A stretch of DNA of 64,000 nucleotides from Thalassobacillus_A hwangdonensis (GCF_042675915.1 NZ_JBHTKL010000005.1:806001-870000), one strand, 5' to 3'; positions 43,846-53,018 are shown, counted from the stretch's first letter. Notes: generated by a model not told the origin, from the sequence alone. Translations and numbers: made by a program.

Positions 43846-43960
43846 GGGCGAAACTTTGGATTTGTGAGCGACTTTCATTGGAATATAAGCGAAAATCACT
43901 TTTTATGGGCGAAAATCAGAATTTATGAGCGAAATCCCAGAAATATGAGCGAACGCGCAA
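43840..43960. repeat. Six-unit array of TGAGCGAAA motifs (family 2, array 1)
   Basis: GCGA cores start at 43848, 43868, 43889, 43909, 43929 and 43949. Each is preceded by TTTATG/TTTGTG plus A/G, and followed by AA. A second array lies at 48815. Confidence 0.88.
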
Positions 43961-43967
43961 ACCCCAA

Positions 43968-46109
43968 TCATTTCCTCCCTGGCCAGAAACTCCATTTCCC
44001 AAGCAATAATATAATCGCCGGTGTCAGAATCGTTCTAACTAGGAATGTATCGATCAGCACCCCTACAGCCACGACGAAGCCGAACATGAACAGTTCCATG
44101 ATGGGCTGTGTCGTCAGTACGGCAAACGTTGCTGCCAAAATGAGCCCTGCTGCAGAGATGACGCCTCCTGTATGCGTAACACCATGCCGAACTGATTCCA
44201 ACAAGGAATGCTCTTTATAATATTCTTTTATCCGTGATACTAGCATGATATTGTAATCGACTCCGAGAGCTACCAGAAATACGAACGAATATAGCGGGAT
44301 CCGGTAGCTCATCTGATCGTATCCGAATACTCCTTTGAAAATCCAATCTGAGAGCCCCAGTGCTGCACTGAACGATAATAGAATTGTCGCCATCATGTAG
44401 ATGGGTGCAATGATGGAACGGGACTGAAATCCGAGCATGACTGTGATTAGTACGGTAACCAAGGTCAGTACTACAAGTGTGTCACGGTCGTTCGCCGTTC
44501 GTGTGTCCAGTGTTGTAGCTGTTTCTCCAGTGAAGGATAGTCCATAAGCCCCTTCATTCAGTCCGCTTTCACTTAGAATATTTTCTTTATTGCTGCGGAG
44601 ATCTTCCATCGCATCCATTGCTTCTTCGGAATAAGGGTTTTCACTGAACGTCAATTGCAGTTTTGCTGCACGTTCGTCCTCTGACAAGTATTGACGTTCA
44701 TTGATACTTACACCAGCAACAAGGTTCTCTTTTTCAAGTTGCTCTTGCAATTGCTCGACTGCTTCCTTTTCGATTTTTCCATCCTCTGAAGTTAGAAGAA
44801 CGGTGGTCGGTGCCACTTCCCCCGGCGTGTAGTTTTCTTCGATCAATTCGAACCCTTCGCGCGACGACATGTCTTCCGGGAATGATTTCAATAGATTATA
44901 AGAATAGCTTACGTTGAATGCATTAATGGAAAAGATCAGCATGACGATGAACACGCTGAGCCCTGTCACTAATGGCTTCCTTGTTACAAAACTGCTGATT
45001 TTCTCCCAAATGGTAGATGTACGTACGGACTGATTGACCTTAGGAATTGCCGGCCAAAAGGACTTCCTCCCGAAAAAGGTGAATAGCGCAGGAACGAGTG
45101 TGAGTCCTGCAAGCAAAATCAATACCATAGCAATGGCGAAAACCGGTGCAAAGCTGCGGTAGGGTTCATAAATTGCCACGGCAAGCGTCAGTACTGCAAC
45201 GAGGACAGTCCCGCCGCTGAAAAAAATCGGCTCGCCGACTTTGGTCATTGCATTTTTCATAGCTTCATATTTATTCTCTACTACCTGCAGTTCTTCACGG
45301 AATCTGGAGAACACGAACAATGAGTAGTCCGTGATGGCAGCAAATAATAGAATCATCATGATCGACAGAGCCTGGCTTTCAATCGAGAAGAGCTCCCATT
45401 TTCCTGCAAGACCGATCGTTCTGTTCACGACTTCATACACGATTCCGGAAGCTAAAAGGGGAATCATCGCAAGTAGTGGAGAGCGGTAGAGCACAATCAG
45501 TAATACCAGGATCAATCCGATTGTGGAGAAAAGCAGGACCAGGTCCGCTTTTGAGAACAATTCTAAAGCGTCGGATGCTATACCGGCAGGACCAGTAATT
45601 GCTACATCAATTGTCCCGGATAATTGCGCGTTCAATTCCTCCTCCATTGCATTGATCGTAGCGTTGACTTCCTCCATTTCCAGTTCATTTTTCAACTCTA
45701 CCGGGATAACGAGTGTTGTATTATTTTCAGAAAGGAAAGATTGCTGTGCTTCAGGTGGGAACATACCAAACGGCAGTACTCCTGCAACATTGTCCCCCTC
45801 AGGTGCGGGCAGGTCATCGATTCCTTTAATTGCGGAAGCTGTCTCTGTCAGTGCTTCTTCGTCAAACGCTTCCTTATTCTGAAAAACAAGGATGGCTGGT
45901 AGAGTCCCACTGTCTTCAAAGTGTTCGGCCATCTTTTTGTCGGCAATGACGGACGCTGCATCTTCCGGTAGCCCGGCTCCAGTGGTGTTCACTGCAAAAT
46001 CCTTTGCCCCCGGTGCAGTTCCACTTAAAGCGAACAAAGCGACCAGCCATATGATCAGGGTAATGAACATCCCTTTTTTACTCAGCATTTTTTCATAAAA
46101 AAACTTCAT
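43968..46109 (-). CDS. MMPL-family RND transporter
   Basis: 713 residues from the ATG at 46109 (GGGGG 9 nt upstream; a TTG at 46118 is an alternative). Twelve membrane helices in two halves with extracytoplasmic loops after helices 1 and 7. MMPL signs: AITDYSLFVFSRFREEL and GVDYNIMLVSRIKEY, each carrying the Asp-Tyr pair used for proton coupling. It is related to Bacillus YdfJ-type exporters of lipids or drugs. It ends the unit after the 130-residue protein and lies near a two-component system. Confidence 0.92.
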   Translation of the reverse strand: MKFFYEKMLSKKGMFITLIIWLVALFALSGTAPGAKDFAVNTTGAGLPEDAASVIADKKMAEHFEDSGTLPAILVFQNKEAFDEEALTETASAIKGIDDLPAPEGDNVAGVLPFGMFPPEAQQSFLSENNTTLVIPVELKNELEMEEVNATINAMEEELNAQLSGTIDVAITGPAGIASDALELFSKADLVLLFSTIGLILVLLIVLYRSPLLAMIPLLASGIVYEVVNRTIGLAGKWELFSIESQALSIMMILLFAAITDYSLFVFSRFREELQVVENKYEAMKNAMTKVGEPIFFSGGTVLVAVLTLAVAIYEPYRSFAPVFAIAMVLILLAGLTLVPALFTFFGRKSFWPAIPKVNQSVRTSTIWEKISSFVTRKPLVTGLSVFIVMLIFSINAFNVSYSYNLLKSFPEDMSSREGFELIEENYTPGEVAPTTVLLTSEDGKIEKEAVEQLQEQLEKENLVAGVSINERQYLSEDERAAKLQLTFSENPYSEEAMDAMEDLRSNKENILSESGLNEGAYGLSFTGETATTLDTRTANDRDTLVVLTLVTVLITVMLGFQSRSIIAPIYMMATILLSFSAALGLSDWIFKGVFGYDQMSYRIPLYSFVFLVALGVDYNIMLVSRIKEYYKEHSLLESVRHGVTHTGGVISAAGLILAATFAVLTTQPIMELFMFGFVVAVGVLIDTFLVRTILTPAIILLLGKWSFWPGRK

Positions 46110-46124
46110 TGATAACAACCCCCA

Positions 46125-46517
46125 TTATTCACTTTCCGATGATAGAAAGAATGTTGAAACTAAAAATAATACGAAACTGATCAATAAAATTGTGCCTCCC
46201 CCGATATAAAATGTCAGCGTTACCGCATCAGGCAGGCTGAATAGGTCCAGGAAGTGCAACCACATCCCGAATGTCAATCCGGTCGTGCCGATGATTCCTG
46301 TCCATACCTGTACTTTTGCAAGTTTGAGTGCAGTCACGTTGAATACTTTGTAATAGACACTCCAGGCAAACAAAGATAGCCACCCGACGACTAGGATATG
46401 AGCGTGGATCGGACGTAATGCGTAAGATCCTGATCCTGCCATATGTGCCCCGATAAACGCACCGATCAATGCGAAAACTCCTGAAAAACGTAGTAATGTT
46501 CTGCTGTATTGTTCCAT
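46125..46517 (-). CDS. Four-helix membrane protein, heme-copper oxidase-like fragment
   Basis: 130 residues with four membrane helices. The segment LRPIHAHILVVGWLSLFAWSVYYK has a His-x-His in a helix much like helix 2 of cytochrome oxidase subunit I and NnrS-type proteins. The length is too short for an oxidase. The histidines may bind heme or copper; this is an inference. It lies 15 bp before the MMPL gene and is translated with it. Confidence 0.72.
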   Translation of the reverse strand: MEQYSRTLLRFSGVFALIGAFIGAHMAGSGSYALRPIHAHILVVGWLSLFAWSVYYKVFNVTALKLAKVQVWTGIIGTTGLTFGMWLHFLDLFSLPDAVTLTFYIGGGTILLISFVLFLVSTFFLSSESE

Positions 46518-46540
46518 TTCATCTACCTCCTTAAATTAAA

Positions 46541-46594
46541 AAAACTTCCGCTTCCTTTCATGAACTAGCTTAGATCATGAAAGTGAACGGAAGG
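46541..46594 (-). terminator. Terminator after the histidine kinase (minus strand)
   Basis: On the minus strand TTCCGTTCACTTTCATGA pairs with TCATGAAAGGAAGCGGAA (one mismatch and one bulge), followed by GTTTTTTTAA. Confidence 0.78.
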
Positions 46595-46599
46595 TGAAT
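46584..46599 (-). promoter_or_regulatory. Probable response-regulator operator upstream of the 130-residue/MMPL genes
   Basis: TGAACGGAAGGTGAAT matches 15 of 16 bases of the site at 48728. It is a direct repeat TGAA-N7-TGAA, typical of OmpR/PhoB-type regulators. It lies 67 nt ahead of the start codon at 46517, and also within a terminator arm. Confidence 0.55.
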
Positions 46600-46605
46600 T
46601 AGTTG

Positions 46606-47979
46606 TTACATTTTTTTCAGTGTAAGGCTGAACGTGGTGCCTTTGCCTGGAGCACTGCTTACCTGGATTTCGCCATTGTGTAACTCGATGACCTGCTTCA
46701 CGATGGATAAACCAAGACCAGTACCTTCAGTGGCTCGGGTCCTTGCCTGGTCAGCCCGATAAAATCGCTCGAAAATATGAAGCTGATCTTCTTCAGTCAT
46801 ACCAATTCCCGTGTCTTTAAAAAGGATTGTCACTTCGTTCTGCTTTTCTTCTAACGTGATGTCGATTCTTCCCCCGGGTGGTGTGTATTTGACCGCGTTC
46901 GTGAATAGATTTTCCCAGGCTGCATAAAGCATCGATGCATCTCCGGAAACATGTGCTTCCGGCAATTTATAGTTCAGGGACAAATCTTTATCTTCAAGCA
47001 TCCAGCGGTATTTCTGGACGATTTCCTTCAATTGTTGTGACACTGGAACCGGCTCGGTTTTGATAAAACTGTTTTTTTGGTCCAGTGAGGTGAGTACAAG
47101 CAGTTGGCGTGCCAACTTCGAAAGCCTGTCCGTTTCCTCCCTGATGATGTTGATGTGGGCGGTGCGTTCCTCTTTGGTTAACGACTCGTCCTCCAACAGA
47201 CGCGCATACCCTTTAATGTTCAGCAGAGGAGACTGGATGTCGTGGGATACATTCGAAATGAATGATTTTCGCATGTGGTCGAGCTCTCCAAGCCGCTTGA
47301 TCATGTGGTTGAATCTTGTGCCAAGCTCGCCGATCTCGTCGTTCCGGTTGATATCGATTTCGACATCGAATCCTTCATCTGCAACTTTTCCGGTAGCGTT
47401 TGAAAGCTGCTTGATCGGTTTGATAAGAAACTTTGCACTGATTAGGACAGCAATCACACTCAGTATAAGCATGACGATGACCATCCAGCCCAACATGATA
47501 TGAATCTCACTGAAAAGCAACTCGATATCTGGTCGCATAAACAGCGCATAATTTTCACTGTCATATTCAAATGGGACACCAATTGTATTGCCGAGTTCAT
47601 TGGCGAAGAATCCTGTCACGAACGTTTCATTCGGGAAGTTTTCCATCCCATGATAGATATCTCCAGCTAGGACCTGCTGCTTAATACTATCTGATAGTTG
47701 TCGGTCGCGAAAATCTCCACCATAAAACTCCTCATAGCCTGATTGGTTGATGACATAAAGTTGATAACCTGTAGAAGCGGTATGTTCGAGATACTCTTTT
47801 AAGCTGTTTTGTGATTCTGCATATTCAGCCATGTTTAAGGCAATTTCAGTGTTTTTCTGGTCATTCTCGGGTTTTACTTTCTGATGGTAATACGTATTCG
47901 AAAACAGAAAACCAATCAGTGTGCTGGTGACCATGATTAGAAGCGTCAGGATCAGAAATTTCGAGTAGAGTGTTTTCAT
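46606..47979 (-). CDS. Sensor histidine kinase
   Basis: 457 residues. Two membrane helices (about 7-27 and 160-184) flank an extracytoplasmic sensor of about 130 residues with no known motif. Then HAMP (KFLIKPIKQLSNATGKV), the H-box SNVSHDIQSPLLNIKGYARLL with the phosphorylated His, and N, G1 and G2 boxes (NLFTNAVKY, LFKDTGIGM, GTGLGLSIVKQ). It overlaps the response regulator gene by 4 bp, so the pair forms one system. Confidence 0.94.
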   Translation of the reverse strand: MKTLYSKFLILTLLIMVTSTLIGFLFSNTYYHQKVKPENDQKNTEIALNMAEYAESQNSLKEYLEHTASTGYQLYVINQSGYEEFYGGDFRDRQLSDSIKQQVLAGDIYHGMENFPNETFVTGFFANELGNTIGVPFEYDSENYALFMRPDIELLFSEIHIMLGWMVIVMLILSVIAVLISAKFLIKPIKQLSNATGKVADEGFDVEIDINRNDEIGELGTRFNHMIKRLGELDHMRKSFISNVSHDIQSPLLNIKGYARLLEDESLTKEERTAHINIIREETDRLSKLARQLLVLTSLDQKNSFIKTEPVPVSQQLKEIVQKYRWMLEDKDLSLNYKLPEAHVSGDASMLYAAWENLFTNAVKYTPPGGRIDITLEEKQNEVTILFKDTGIGMTEEDQLHIFERFYRADQARTRATEGTGLGLSIVKQVIELHNGEIQVSSAPGKGTTFSLTLKKM

Positions 47980-48653
47980 CTGCTTCGGACCTCCAGCTTG
48001 TAGCCGACACCACGAATTGTGACGATTTCTATAGTTTCGGTGAGGTTGCTTAGTCGTTCACGTATCCGTTTGATATGCACGTTCACAGTCCGGTCGTCGC
48101 CTTCGAAATCGAATCCCCATATTTTTTCGATAAGGTCATTGCGTGAGAAAACATGATTCGGATGAGCAGCAAGTAATGCAAGCAGTTCGAACTCCTTAAG
48201 GGGGAGGAGGAGATTGTGCTCTCCTATCTGGACCTCATAGCTTTTACGATCGATAGTCATATCTCCGATTTTTGTTACAGTGCCGCTCACCTTGTCGTAA
48301 CGGCGCAGGACGGCTTGTATTCGGAAAATCAGCTCCTGTGGTTCGAAAGGTTTGACCATGTAATCATCCGTTCCCGATCTGAAACCTTTCTCCTTATCAT
48401 GCAGTTCACCCTTGGCAGTCAGCATGATGACGGGGATATCATAAGAATCTCTAATTTTTTGAGTCAATTGGTAGCCATCCATATGCGGCATCATGATATC
48501 GACTACAGTGAGATCGATCAGCTGTTTTTCTAGAACGCTCAACGCCTCTTGGCCATCGGCAGCTTTCTGTACCTGATAGCCAGCGTTTGTAAGGTCGATT
48601 TCAACCAGGTTCAATATATGTTGATCGTCATCTACGATTAAAATGGAAGTCAT
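47976..48653 (-). CDS. OmpR/PhoB-family response regulator
   Basis: 225 residues from the ATG at 48653 (AAAGGAG 8 nt upstream; a GTG at 48662 has no spacing). Receiver domain with acidic DDD (8-10), phosphorylation Asp52 in VVDIMMPHMDG, conserved Lys in MVKPF. The winged-helix domain (about 130-225) has LKEFELLALLAAHPNHVFSRNDLIEKIWG and GVGYKLEV. It is the first gene of the unit and has the TGAACGGAAGGTGAAC site 75 nt upstream, so it probably regulates itself and the MMPL genes. Confidence 0.94.
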   Translation of the reverse strand: MTSILIVDDDQHILNLVEIDLTNAGYQVQKAADGQEALSVLEKQLIDLTVVDIMMPHMDGYQLTQKIRDSYDIPVIMLTAKGELHDKEKGFRSGTDDYMVKPFEPQELIFRIQAVLRRYDKVSGTVTKIGDMTIDRKSYEVQIGEHNLLLPLKEFELLALLAAHPNHVFSRNDLIEKIWGFDFEGDDRTVNVHIKRIRERLSNLTETIEIVTIRGVGYKLEVRSR

Positions 48654-48727
48654 CAATGGCACTCCTTTGTTTGCACTCCTATTGTTTCTTATTTTACATC
48701 GTACATTCTAATACTACAGGTGAAAAA

Positions 48728-48743
48728 TGAACGGAAGGTGAAC
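48728..48743 (-). promoter_or_regulatory. Probable autoregulatory operator of the two-component system
   Basis: TGAACGGAAGGTGAAC, a direct repeat of TGAA with 11-bp spacing. It is near-identical to the site at 46584 and at a similar distance from its gene. Confidence 0.55.
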
Positions 48744-48756
48744 AATTCTATTTTTG

Positions 48757-48792
48757 AGGGGGACTGTCCCTCAATGCGTTAGTGCGGTAAAG
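48757..48792. repeat. Dispersed palindromic element, copy 2
   Basis: GAGGGGGACTGTCCCTC followed by AATGCGTTAGTGCGGTAA, related to the elements at 20064 and 60112. Confidence 0.7.
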
Positions 48793-48814
48793 AGGAGGGG
48801 GTTGTGCTGGGGAA

Positions 48815-48935
48815 GGGATATGGGCGAAATTTAGGATTTATGAGCGAAACCCTTAGGTTTATGGGCGAAAATCAGAATTTATGAGCGATTTTTGAAATAT
48901 ATGAGCGAAAATCTGGATTTGTGGGCGAACCCCAA
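48815..48935. repeat. Six-unit array of TGAGCGAAA motifs (family 2, array 2)
   Basis: GCGA cores start at 48824, 48844, 48865, 48885, 48905 and 48925. Units carry TTTATGAGCGAAA or TTTATGGGCGAAA. It lies between two divergent transcription units. Confidence 0.9.
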
Positions 48936-48977
48936 ATGGGCCGCCACAGATGAACCACACCATTTACAAACTCTTAA

Positions 48978-49028
48978 TGAAAACGCCTCCAAAATTTTAT
49001 TGCCATCGATTGGTTAATGTTGTATGAT
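48978..49028 (+). promoter_or_regulatory. Promoter and cre-like site of the 49-kb ABC operon
   Basis: TTGCCA (49000-49005), 17 bp, TATGAT (49023-49028). TGAAAACGCCTCCA (48978-48991), just upstream, fits the cre consensus with two mismatches. Confidence 0.6.
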
Positions 49029-49072
49029 TATGAATAATCAGACATATAAATTAGACAGGTTATTGTCTATGG

Positions 49073-49152
49073 GTAGAGATGAGGAGAACCCTGTGACCAA
49101 TAAAATGCATGACACTTATTTGTGGTGCAGTTTATTGTTCATGGGGTTTTTT
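49073..49152 (+). promoter_or_regulatory. GlpP-type antitermination leader of the 49-kb ABC operon
   Basis: GTAGAGATGAGGAGA (49073-49087) runs into a long hairpin from AACCCTGTGA (49087) to the T run at 49147-49152. The arms pair over 23 positions with two mismatches. The GTAGA-N6-GAGA element aligns with GGAGA-N5/6-GAGA of the glpF and glpD leaders. The following gene starts at 49186, so a regulator must prevent termination. A GlpP paralog lies at 59485. Confidence 0.75.
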
Positions 49153-49185
49153 ATGAATAAATATCTAAAAAGGGGAGGAACACGC

Positions 49186-50460
49186 ATGAAATTCAAGTTT
49201 TTATCATTCATTTTTGTTTTACTGATTGTCCTTGCCGGTTGCAGCAGTGACGGTGGGGCGGAAGAGACGACGGAGATCGACTTCTGGTTCCCGGTTGCGG
49301 TTGGTGGAGATGTAGCGAACATCGTTGATGGCATTGTTGAAGATTTCGAAGAAGAGAATCCTGACATCAAGGTGAATGCGAAATACGGTGGTAGTTATGC
49401 AGAAACGATGACACAGGTGATGGCTTCTGCACAGGGAGGAAACTCTCCTGAGCTCGCAGTGTTATTCTCAATCGATTTGTTCACATTGCTTGAGAATGAC
49501 CTGATCGAAGAAGTGACACCATTATTCGATGATGAATACTTAGATGATTTCTATGATGGGTTCATGGCGAACTCATCCATCGGCGATAAGGTTTACAGTC
49601 TACCGTTCCAGCGTAGTACGATCGTCCTTTACTACAACAAGGATGCATACAAAGAGGCTGGACTTGATCCGGAAGCACCACCTGAAGACTGGGATCAGCT
49701 TGTGGAATATGGTAAGAAGCTGACAAAGAATGGCGGTCAGGACCAGTGGGGTCTTGAAATCCCGAGTACTGGTTACCAGTACTGGATGTTCCAGGCTTTA
49801 GCACTTCAGGCTGGCGACAACATCATGTCTGAAGATGGAAAAGAAGTGTATTTCGATGCACCACACGCTAAGAAAGCGATGGATTTCTGGTTGTCTCTAG
49901 GTCAGGAACACAAAATCATGCCGGAAGGTGTCATCGAATGGGCGACGGTTCCATCTGACTTCTTAAGTGGTAAAACGGCGATGATGTACCATACGACAGG
50001 TAACCTGACGAATGTGAAGAATAATGCGGACTTCGATTTCGGTGTGTCCTTCCTGCCGGCGAATGAGCAGTATGGTTCCCCGACTGGTGGAGGAAACATC
50101 TACTTGTTCAAAGACCTTCCGGAGGCAAACAAGGAAGCTGCGATCAAGTTCATGAAGTTCCTTACTGAGCCTGAGCGTGTAGCTCAGTGGTCGATTGACA
50201 CTGGTTATGTTGCAACAAGAGAATCTGCCTATGAAACTGATTTGTTGAAAGAGTATGTGGAGGAATTCCCTCCTGCACTTACTGCCCGTGAGCAGTTGGA
50301 GTATGCGGATAGTGAACTGGCAACCTATCAAAGTGGCGAAGTCCAGAAAATCTTCAACGATCAGATCCAGGCAGTTTTGACTGGTCAGAAATCGGTGGAT
50401 GAAGGTTTGGAAGAGGCACAGGAAAAAGCGACAGAAGTGCTGGAGCCGTTTCAGGAGTAA
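49186..50460 (+). CDS. ABC transporter substrate-binding lipoprotein, UgpB-like
   Basis: 424 residues from the ATG at 49186 with GGGGAGG upstream. An upstream extension of the frame to 49024 runs through the leader and is not coding. Lipobox LAGC, then an SBP_bac_1 domain (TEIDFWFPVAVGGDVANIVDGIVEDFEEENPDIKVNAKYGGSY). Family ligands include sugars and glycerol 3-phosphate or glycerophosphodiesters (UgpB); the GlpP-type leader favours the latter, but this is inference. An attenuator separates it from the permeases. Confidence 0.88.
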   Translation: MKFKFLSFIFVLLIVLAGCSSDGGAEETTEIDFWFPVAVGGDVANIVDGIVEDFEEENPDIKVNAKYGGSYAETMTQVMASAQGGNSPELAVLFSIDLFTLLENDLIEEVTPLFDDEYLDDFYDGFMANSSIGDKVYSLPFQRSTIVLYYNKDAYKEAGLDPEAPPEDWDQLVEYGKKLTKNGGQDQWGLEIPSTGYQYWMFQALALQAGDNIMSEDGKEVYFDAPHAKKAMDFWLSLGQEHKIMPEGVIEWATVPSDFLSGKTAMMYHTTGNLTNVKNNADFDFGVSFLPANEQYGSPTGGGNIYLFKDLPEANKEAAIKFMKFLTEPERVAQWSIDTGYVATRESAYETDLLKEYVEEFPPALTAREQLEYADSELATYQSGEVQKIFNDQIQAVLTGQKSVDEGLEEAQEKATEVLEPFQE

Positions 50461-50487
50461 GGCTGCAGTAGAGGATTGAAGGAAGTG

Positions 50488-50528
50488 GAGCTCAAGTTGA
50501 CGTTGTACTGACTTGAGCTCTCTTTTTT
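50488..50528 (+). terminator. Intra-operon attenuator between binding protein and permeases
   Basis: GAGCTCAAGT / ACTTGAGCTC perfect 10-bp stem followed by TCTTTTTTC, in the same position as the one at 10586. Confidence 0.88.
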
Positions 50529-50551
50529 CACATGAAAGGTGGCATGTTCTA

Positions 50552-51442
50552 ATGACAACGAAGCGAAGAAAGCTAAGTAACAGTACAAGGCACAATCTGT
50601 TCGCCTACGGATTACTGTTTCCTTCATTCATTTTCTTGGCATTATTTACTTTTTATCCGACGCTGAAGTCGATCCAGTTAAGCTTTTATAGTGGCCCGAT
50701 GACGCGGCTGCAGTTTTCCGGATTGGATCAGTATAAAGAAGTTTTTACAGATGAAATATTCAGGAAGGTCATTCTGAATAATATCATTTTCATGATTGGT
50801 ACGGTGCCGACGAGTTTATTCCTGGCAATGTATCTTGCCATTTGGCTGAATAAGAAAATGGCTGGAAGCGCGTTGCTTCGGACCTCGTTTTTCTACCCAA
50901 CGATCATTCCTTTGATTGCGGTTGCGAACATTTGGTTGTTCATCTATACCCCTCAGTACGGACTGCTGGATAACTTTCTACATACGTTCGGTGGGGGCGA
51001 CAATAACTGGCTTGGGAATCCCAATACAGTAATGATAGCGATGATAATTATGATCATATGGAAAGATGCCGGTTTCTTTATGATTTTTTATTTAGCAGGT
51101 TTGCAAAATTTGCCGAGAGATGTCTATGAAGCGGCTGAAATTGAGGGTGCGAAACCGTTCCAGATGTTCCGCCATATCACGTTCCCGCTACTGATGCCGA
51201 CGACACTTTTCGTCATGATCGTGGCGATCACGAACTCGTTCAAGAACGTCGACCATTTGTACATCATGACCAAGGGTGGCCCGGACAATGCCAGCAATCT
51301 ATTACTCTTCCATATCTATGAAGTGGCATTTACGAACTGGGATCTTGGTAAAGCGGCAGTACTGACAGTGATTTTGATTGTGATCATGCTTGGAATCACG
51401 GCATTCAACTACCTGTATCTTGATCGGAAAATCCATTATTAA
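50552..51442 (+). CDS. ABC transporter permease, UgpA/MalF type
   Basis: 296 residues from the ATG at 50552 (AAAGGTGG upstream; an earlier ATG lies in the attenuator tail). Six membrane helices; the EAA loop is EAAEIEGAKPFQMFRHITFPLLMP near 205. It makes a heterodimeric channel with the next gene product, 15 bp downstream. No ATPase gene is in this operon, so a shared MsmX/UgpC-type ATPase encoded elsewhere must energise it. Confidence 0.92.
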   Translation: MTTKRRKLSNSTRHNLFAYGLLFPSFIFLALFTFYPTLKSIQLSFYSGPMTRLQFSGLDQYKEVFTDEIFRKVILNNIIFMIGTVPTSLFLAMYLAIWLNKKMAGSALLRTSFFYPTIIPLIAVANIWLFIYTPQYGLLDNFLHTFGGGDNNWLGNPNTVMIAMIIMIIWKDAGFFMIFYLAGLQNLPRDVYEAAEIEGAKPFQMFRHITFPLLMPTTLFVMIVAITNSFKNVDHLYIMTKGGPDNASNLLLFHIYEVAFTNWDLGKAAVLTVILIVIMLGITAFNYLYLDRKIHY

Positions 51443-51457
51443 GGAGGGGAAGAACCA

Positions 51458-52267
51458 ATGAAAAAACTGAACTATGGCATCATTACCGTGCTCGGGATCA
51501 TTTCGTTCATCCCGCTTCTCTGGGTCGTGATCACTTCTTTCTCCCCAGGAAATCAGGTGATCAGTGGCGGTTTTCCGTTCTGGGTATCGAATCCGACCGT
51601 TGAAAACTACGTCAAAGCATGGGAAACGGCACCATTTTTACAATATTACTTCAATACATTCGTCATCGTATTCGGTGTACTGATCGTCCAACTCTTCACG
51701 ATTACACTTGCTGCGTATGCATTTGCGCGTTTGAACTTTAAAGGGAAAAACGTGTTATTCATTCTGTTTTTGCTACAGTTGATGATCCAGCCGGAAATCC
51801 TGTTGTTCCCGAACTATCAAGTGATGAGCCAGCTTGGACTCGTCAACACTAAGCTTGCTGTCATGATGCCGTACTGGGCATCGGCGTTCGGTGTATTTCT
51901 GATGCGCCAGACGTTCAAGCAGGTACCGTATGATCTTGACGAAGCATCGAAAATCGATGGTTGTAAGTGGTACCAGACATTGTGGCACGTTTACATTCCA
52001 TCAGCGAAGCCGACGTATATTGCGTTTGCACTCGTGTCGGTCAGTCACCATTGGAGCAACTTCATGTGGCCGTTGATCATCACAGATTCCGTCGAGTCCC
52101 GTCCATTGACGGTCGGACTCGCGCTATTCGCACAGTCGTATGAGACAGGAGCCCAATGGGGTATGGTCACAGCGGGTACGGTAATGGTCATTATGCCGTT
52201 ACTGATCGCGTTTTTCATTTTCCAAAAACAATTCGTATCGAGCTTCATGCATTCTGGAATCAAGTAG
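51458..52267 (+). CDS. ABC transporter permease, UgpE/MalG type
   Basis: 269 residues, six membrane helices, EAA loop DEASKIDGCKWYQTLWHVYIPSAKP near 165. The N-terminal helix FIPLLWVVITSFSP and the C-terminal end KQFVSSFMHSGIK are typical of the MalG class. It partners the upstream permease. GAGGGG precedes the ATG; the MBL gene starts 10 bp after its stop. Confidence 0.92.
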   Translation: MKKLNYGIITVLGIISFIPLLWVVITSFSPGNQVISGGFPFWVSNPTVENYVKAWETAPFLQYYFNTFVIVFGVLIVQLFTITLAAYAFARLNFKGKNVLFILFLLQLMIQPEILLFPNYQVMSQLGLVNTKLAVMMPYWASAFGVFLMRQTFKQVPYDLDEASKIDGCKWYQTLWHVYIPSAKPTYIAFALVSVSHHWSNFMWPLIITDSVESRPLTVGLALFAQSYETGAQWGMVTAGTVMVIMPLLIAFFIFQKQFVSSFMHSGIK

Positions 52268-52277
52268 GTGGGATTAG

Positions 52278-53018
52278 ATGGACATTCAATTTTTAGGAAC
52301 GGGGAGTGCATATCCCGGTTCTGAGCGCGACAATACATCAATCTGTTTTTCAAATGATGGCTATCATGTACTGGTCGATGTCAGCGGCAATCCGTGCAGG
52401 AAGCTGAAGCAGTTCCAGGTGGATCTGGGGGAACTTGATGCAGTAGTGTTCACCCATTTTCATATCGATCATATTTATGGACTGCCTTCGTTGCTGTGGG
52501 GGATGTGGCTGGAAAGTCGGAAGAAACCGTTGCAGATTTATTGTGATTACCGTAATGAGAAAAAGCTTCAGGAATGGTTGACTACAATGGAAGCTGAAAA
52601 GTGGCCGATTGCTTTTGCCATCGAGGTGGAGACGTTTGATGGTGACAAAAAGGAGGAGCTGCTTACGGTCGGAGGAATGACATTCTCATGCTTCAAGGCA
52701 CTTCATTCCGTGCCGACGGTGGGGCTCGATATCCGCTTTGGCGATCAAGTGGTCGTCTATTCGAGCGATACTGAGTTCAATACACATATCAAGGAGTATG
52801 AACATATCGATATGTTAATCCATGAAGCGACCTCTGCTAGAAAGTTAGCGGGCAATCATACGAGCCTTGGTGAAATCGTTGAGAAGTATGATATGGATAA
52901 GATGGAGGAGGTCGTGCTCGTCCACTTATCTGATAACGAACCTTATGAAGAAGAGGTCGCAAAGCTTGGAACCTCGAAAGTCATCATTGGCGAAGATTTG
53001 ATGAAACGTACCGTATAA
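52278..53018 (+). CDS. Metallo-beta-lactamase-fold hydrolase (RNase Z/PhnP-like)
   Basis: 246 residues. Motifs: LGTGSAYPGSERDNTS at the N-terminus, metal site THFHIDHIYGLPSLLW (HxHxDH, about 56-61), later YSSDTEF and VLVHLSDNEPYE. The ribonuclease Z/PhnP branch cleaves phosphodiesters. In an operon with a Ugp-like importer and a HAD phosphatase, hydrolysis of an imported phosphodiester is a reasonable inference. ATG follows AGGTGGG. Confidence 0.86.
   Translation: MDIQFLGTGSAYPGSERDNTSICFSNDGYHVLVDVSGNPCRKLKQFQVDLGELDAVVFTHFHIDHIYGLPSLLWGMWLESRKKPLQIYCDYRNEKKLQEWLTTMEAEKWPIAFAIEVETFDGDKKEELLTVGGMTFSCFKALHSVPTVGLDIRFGDQVVVYSSDTEFNTHIKEYEHIDMLIHEATSARKLAGNHTSLGEIVEKYDMDKMEEVVLVHLSDNEPYEEEVAKLGTSKVIIGEDLMKRTV

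Noticed and set aside
24595..48935. CRISPR arrays
   Set aside because: The five six-unit arrays have 20-21 nt periods with short 6-9 nt cores and no conserved repeat of CRISPR length; no cas genes are nearby.
49024..49185. N-terminal extension of the UgpB-like protein
   Set aside because: It would translate the leader hairpin; the signal peptide and ribosome site begin at 49186.
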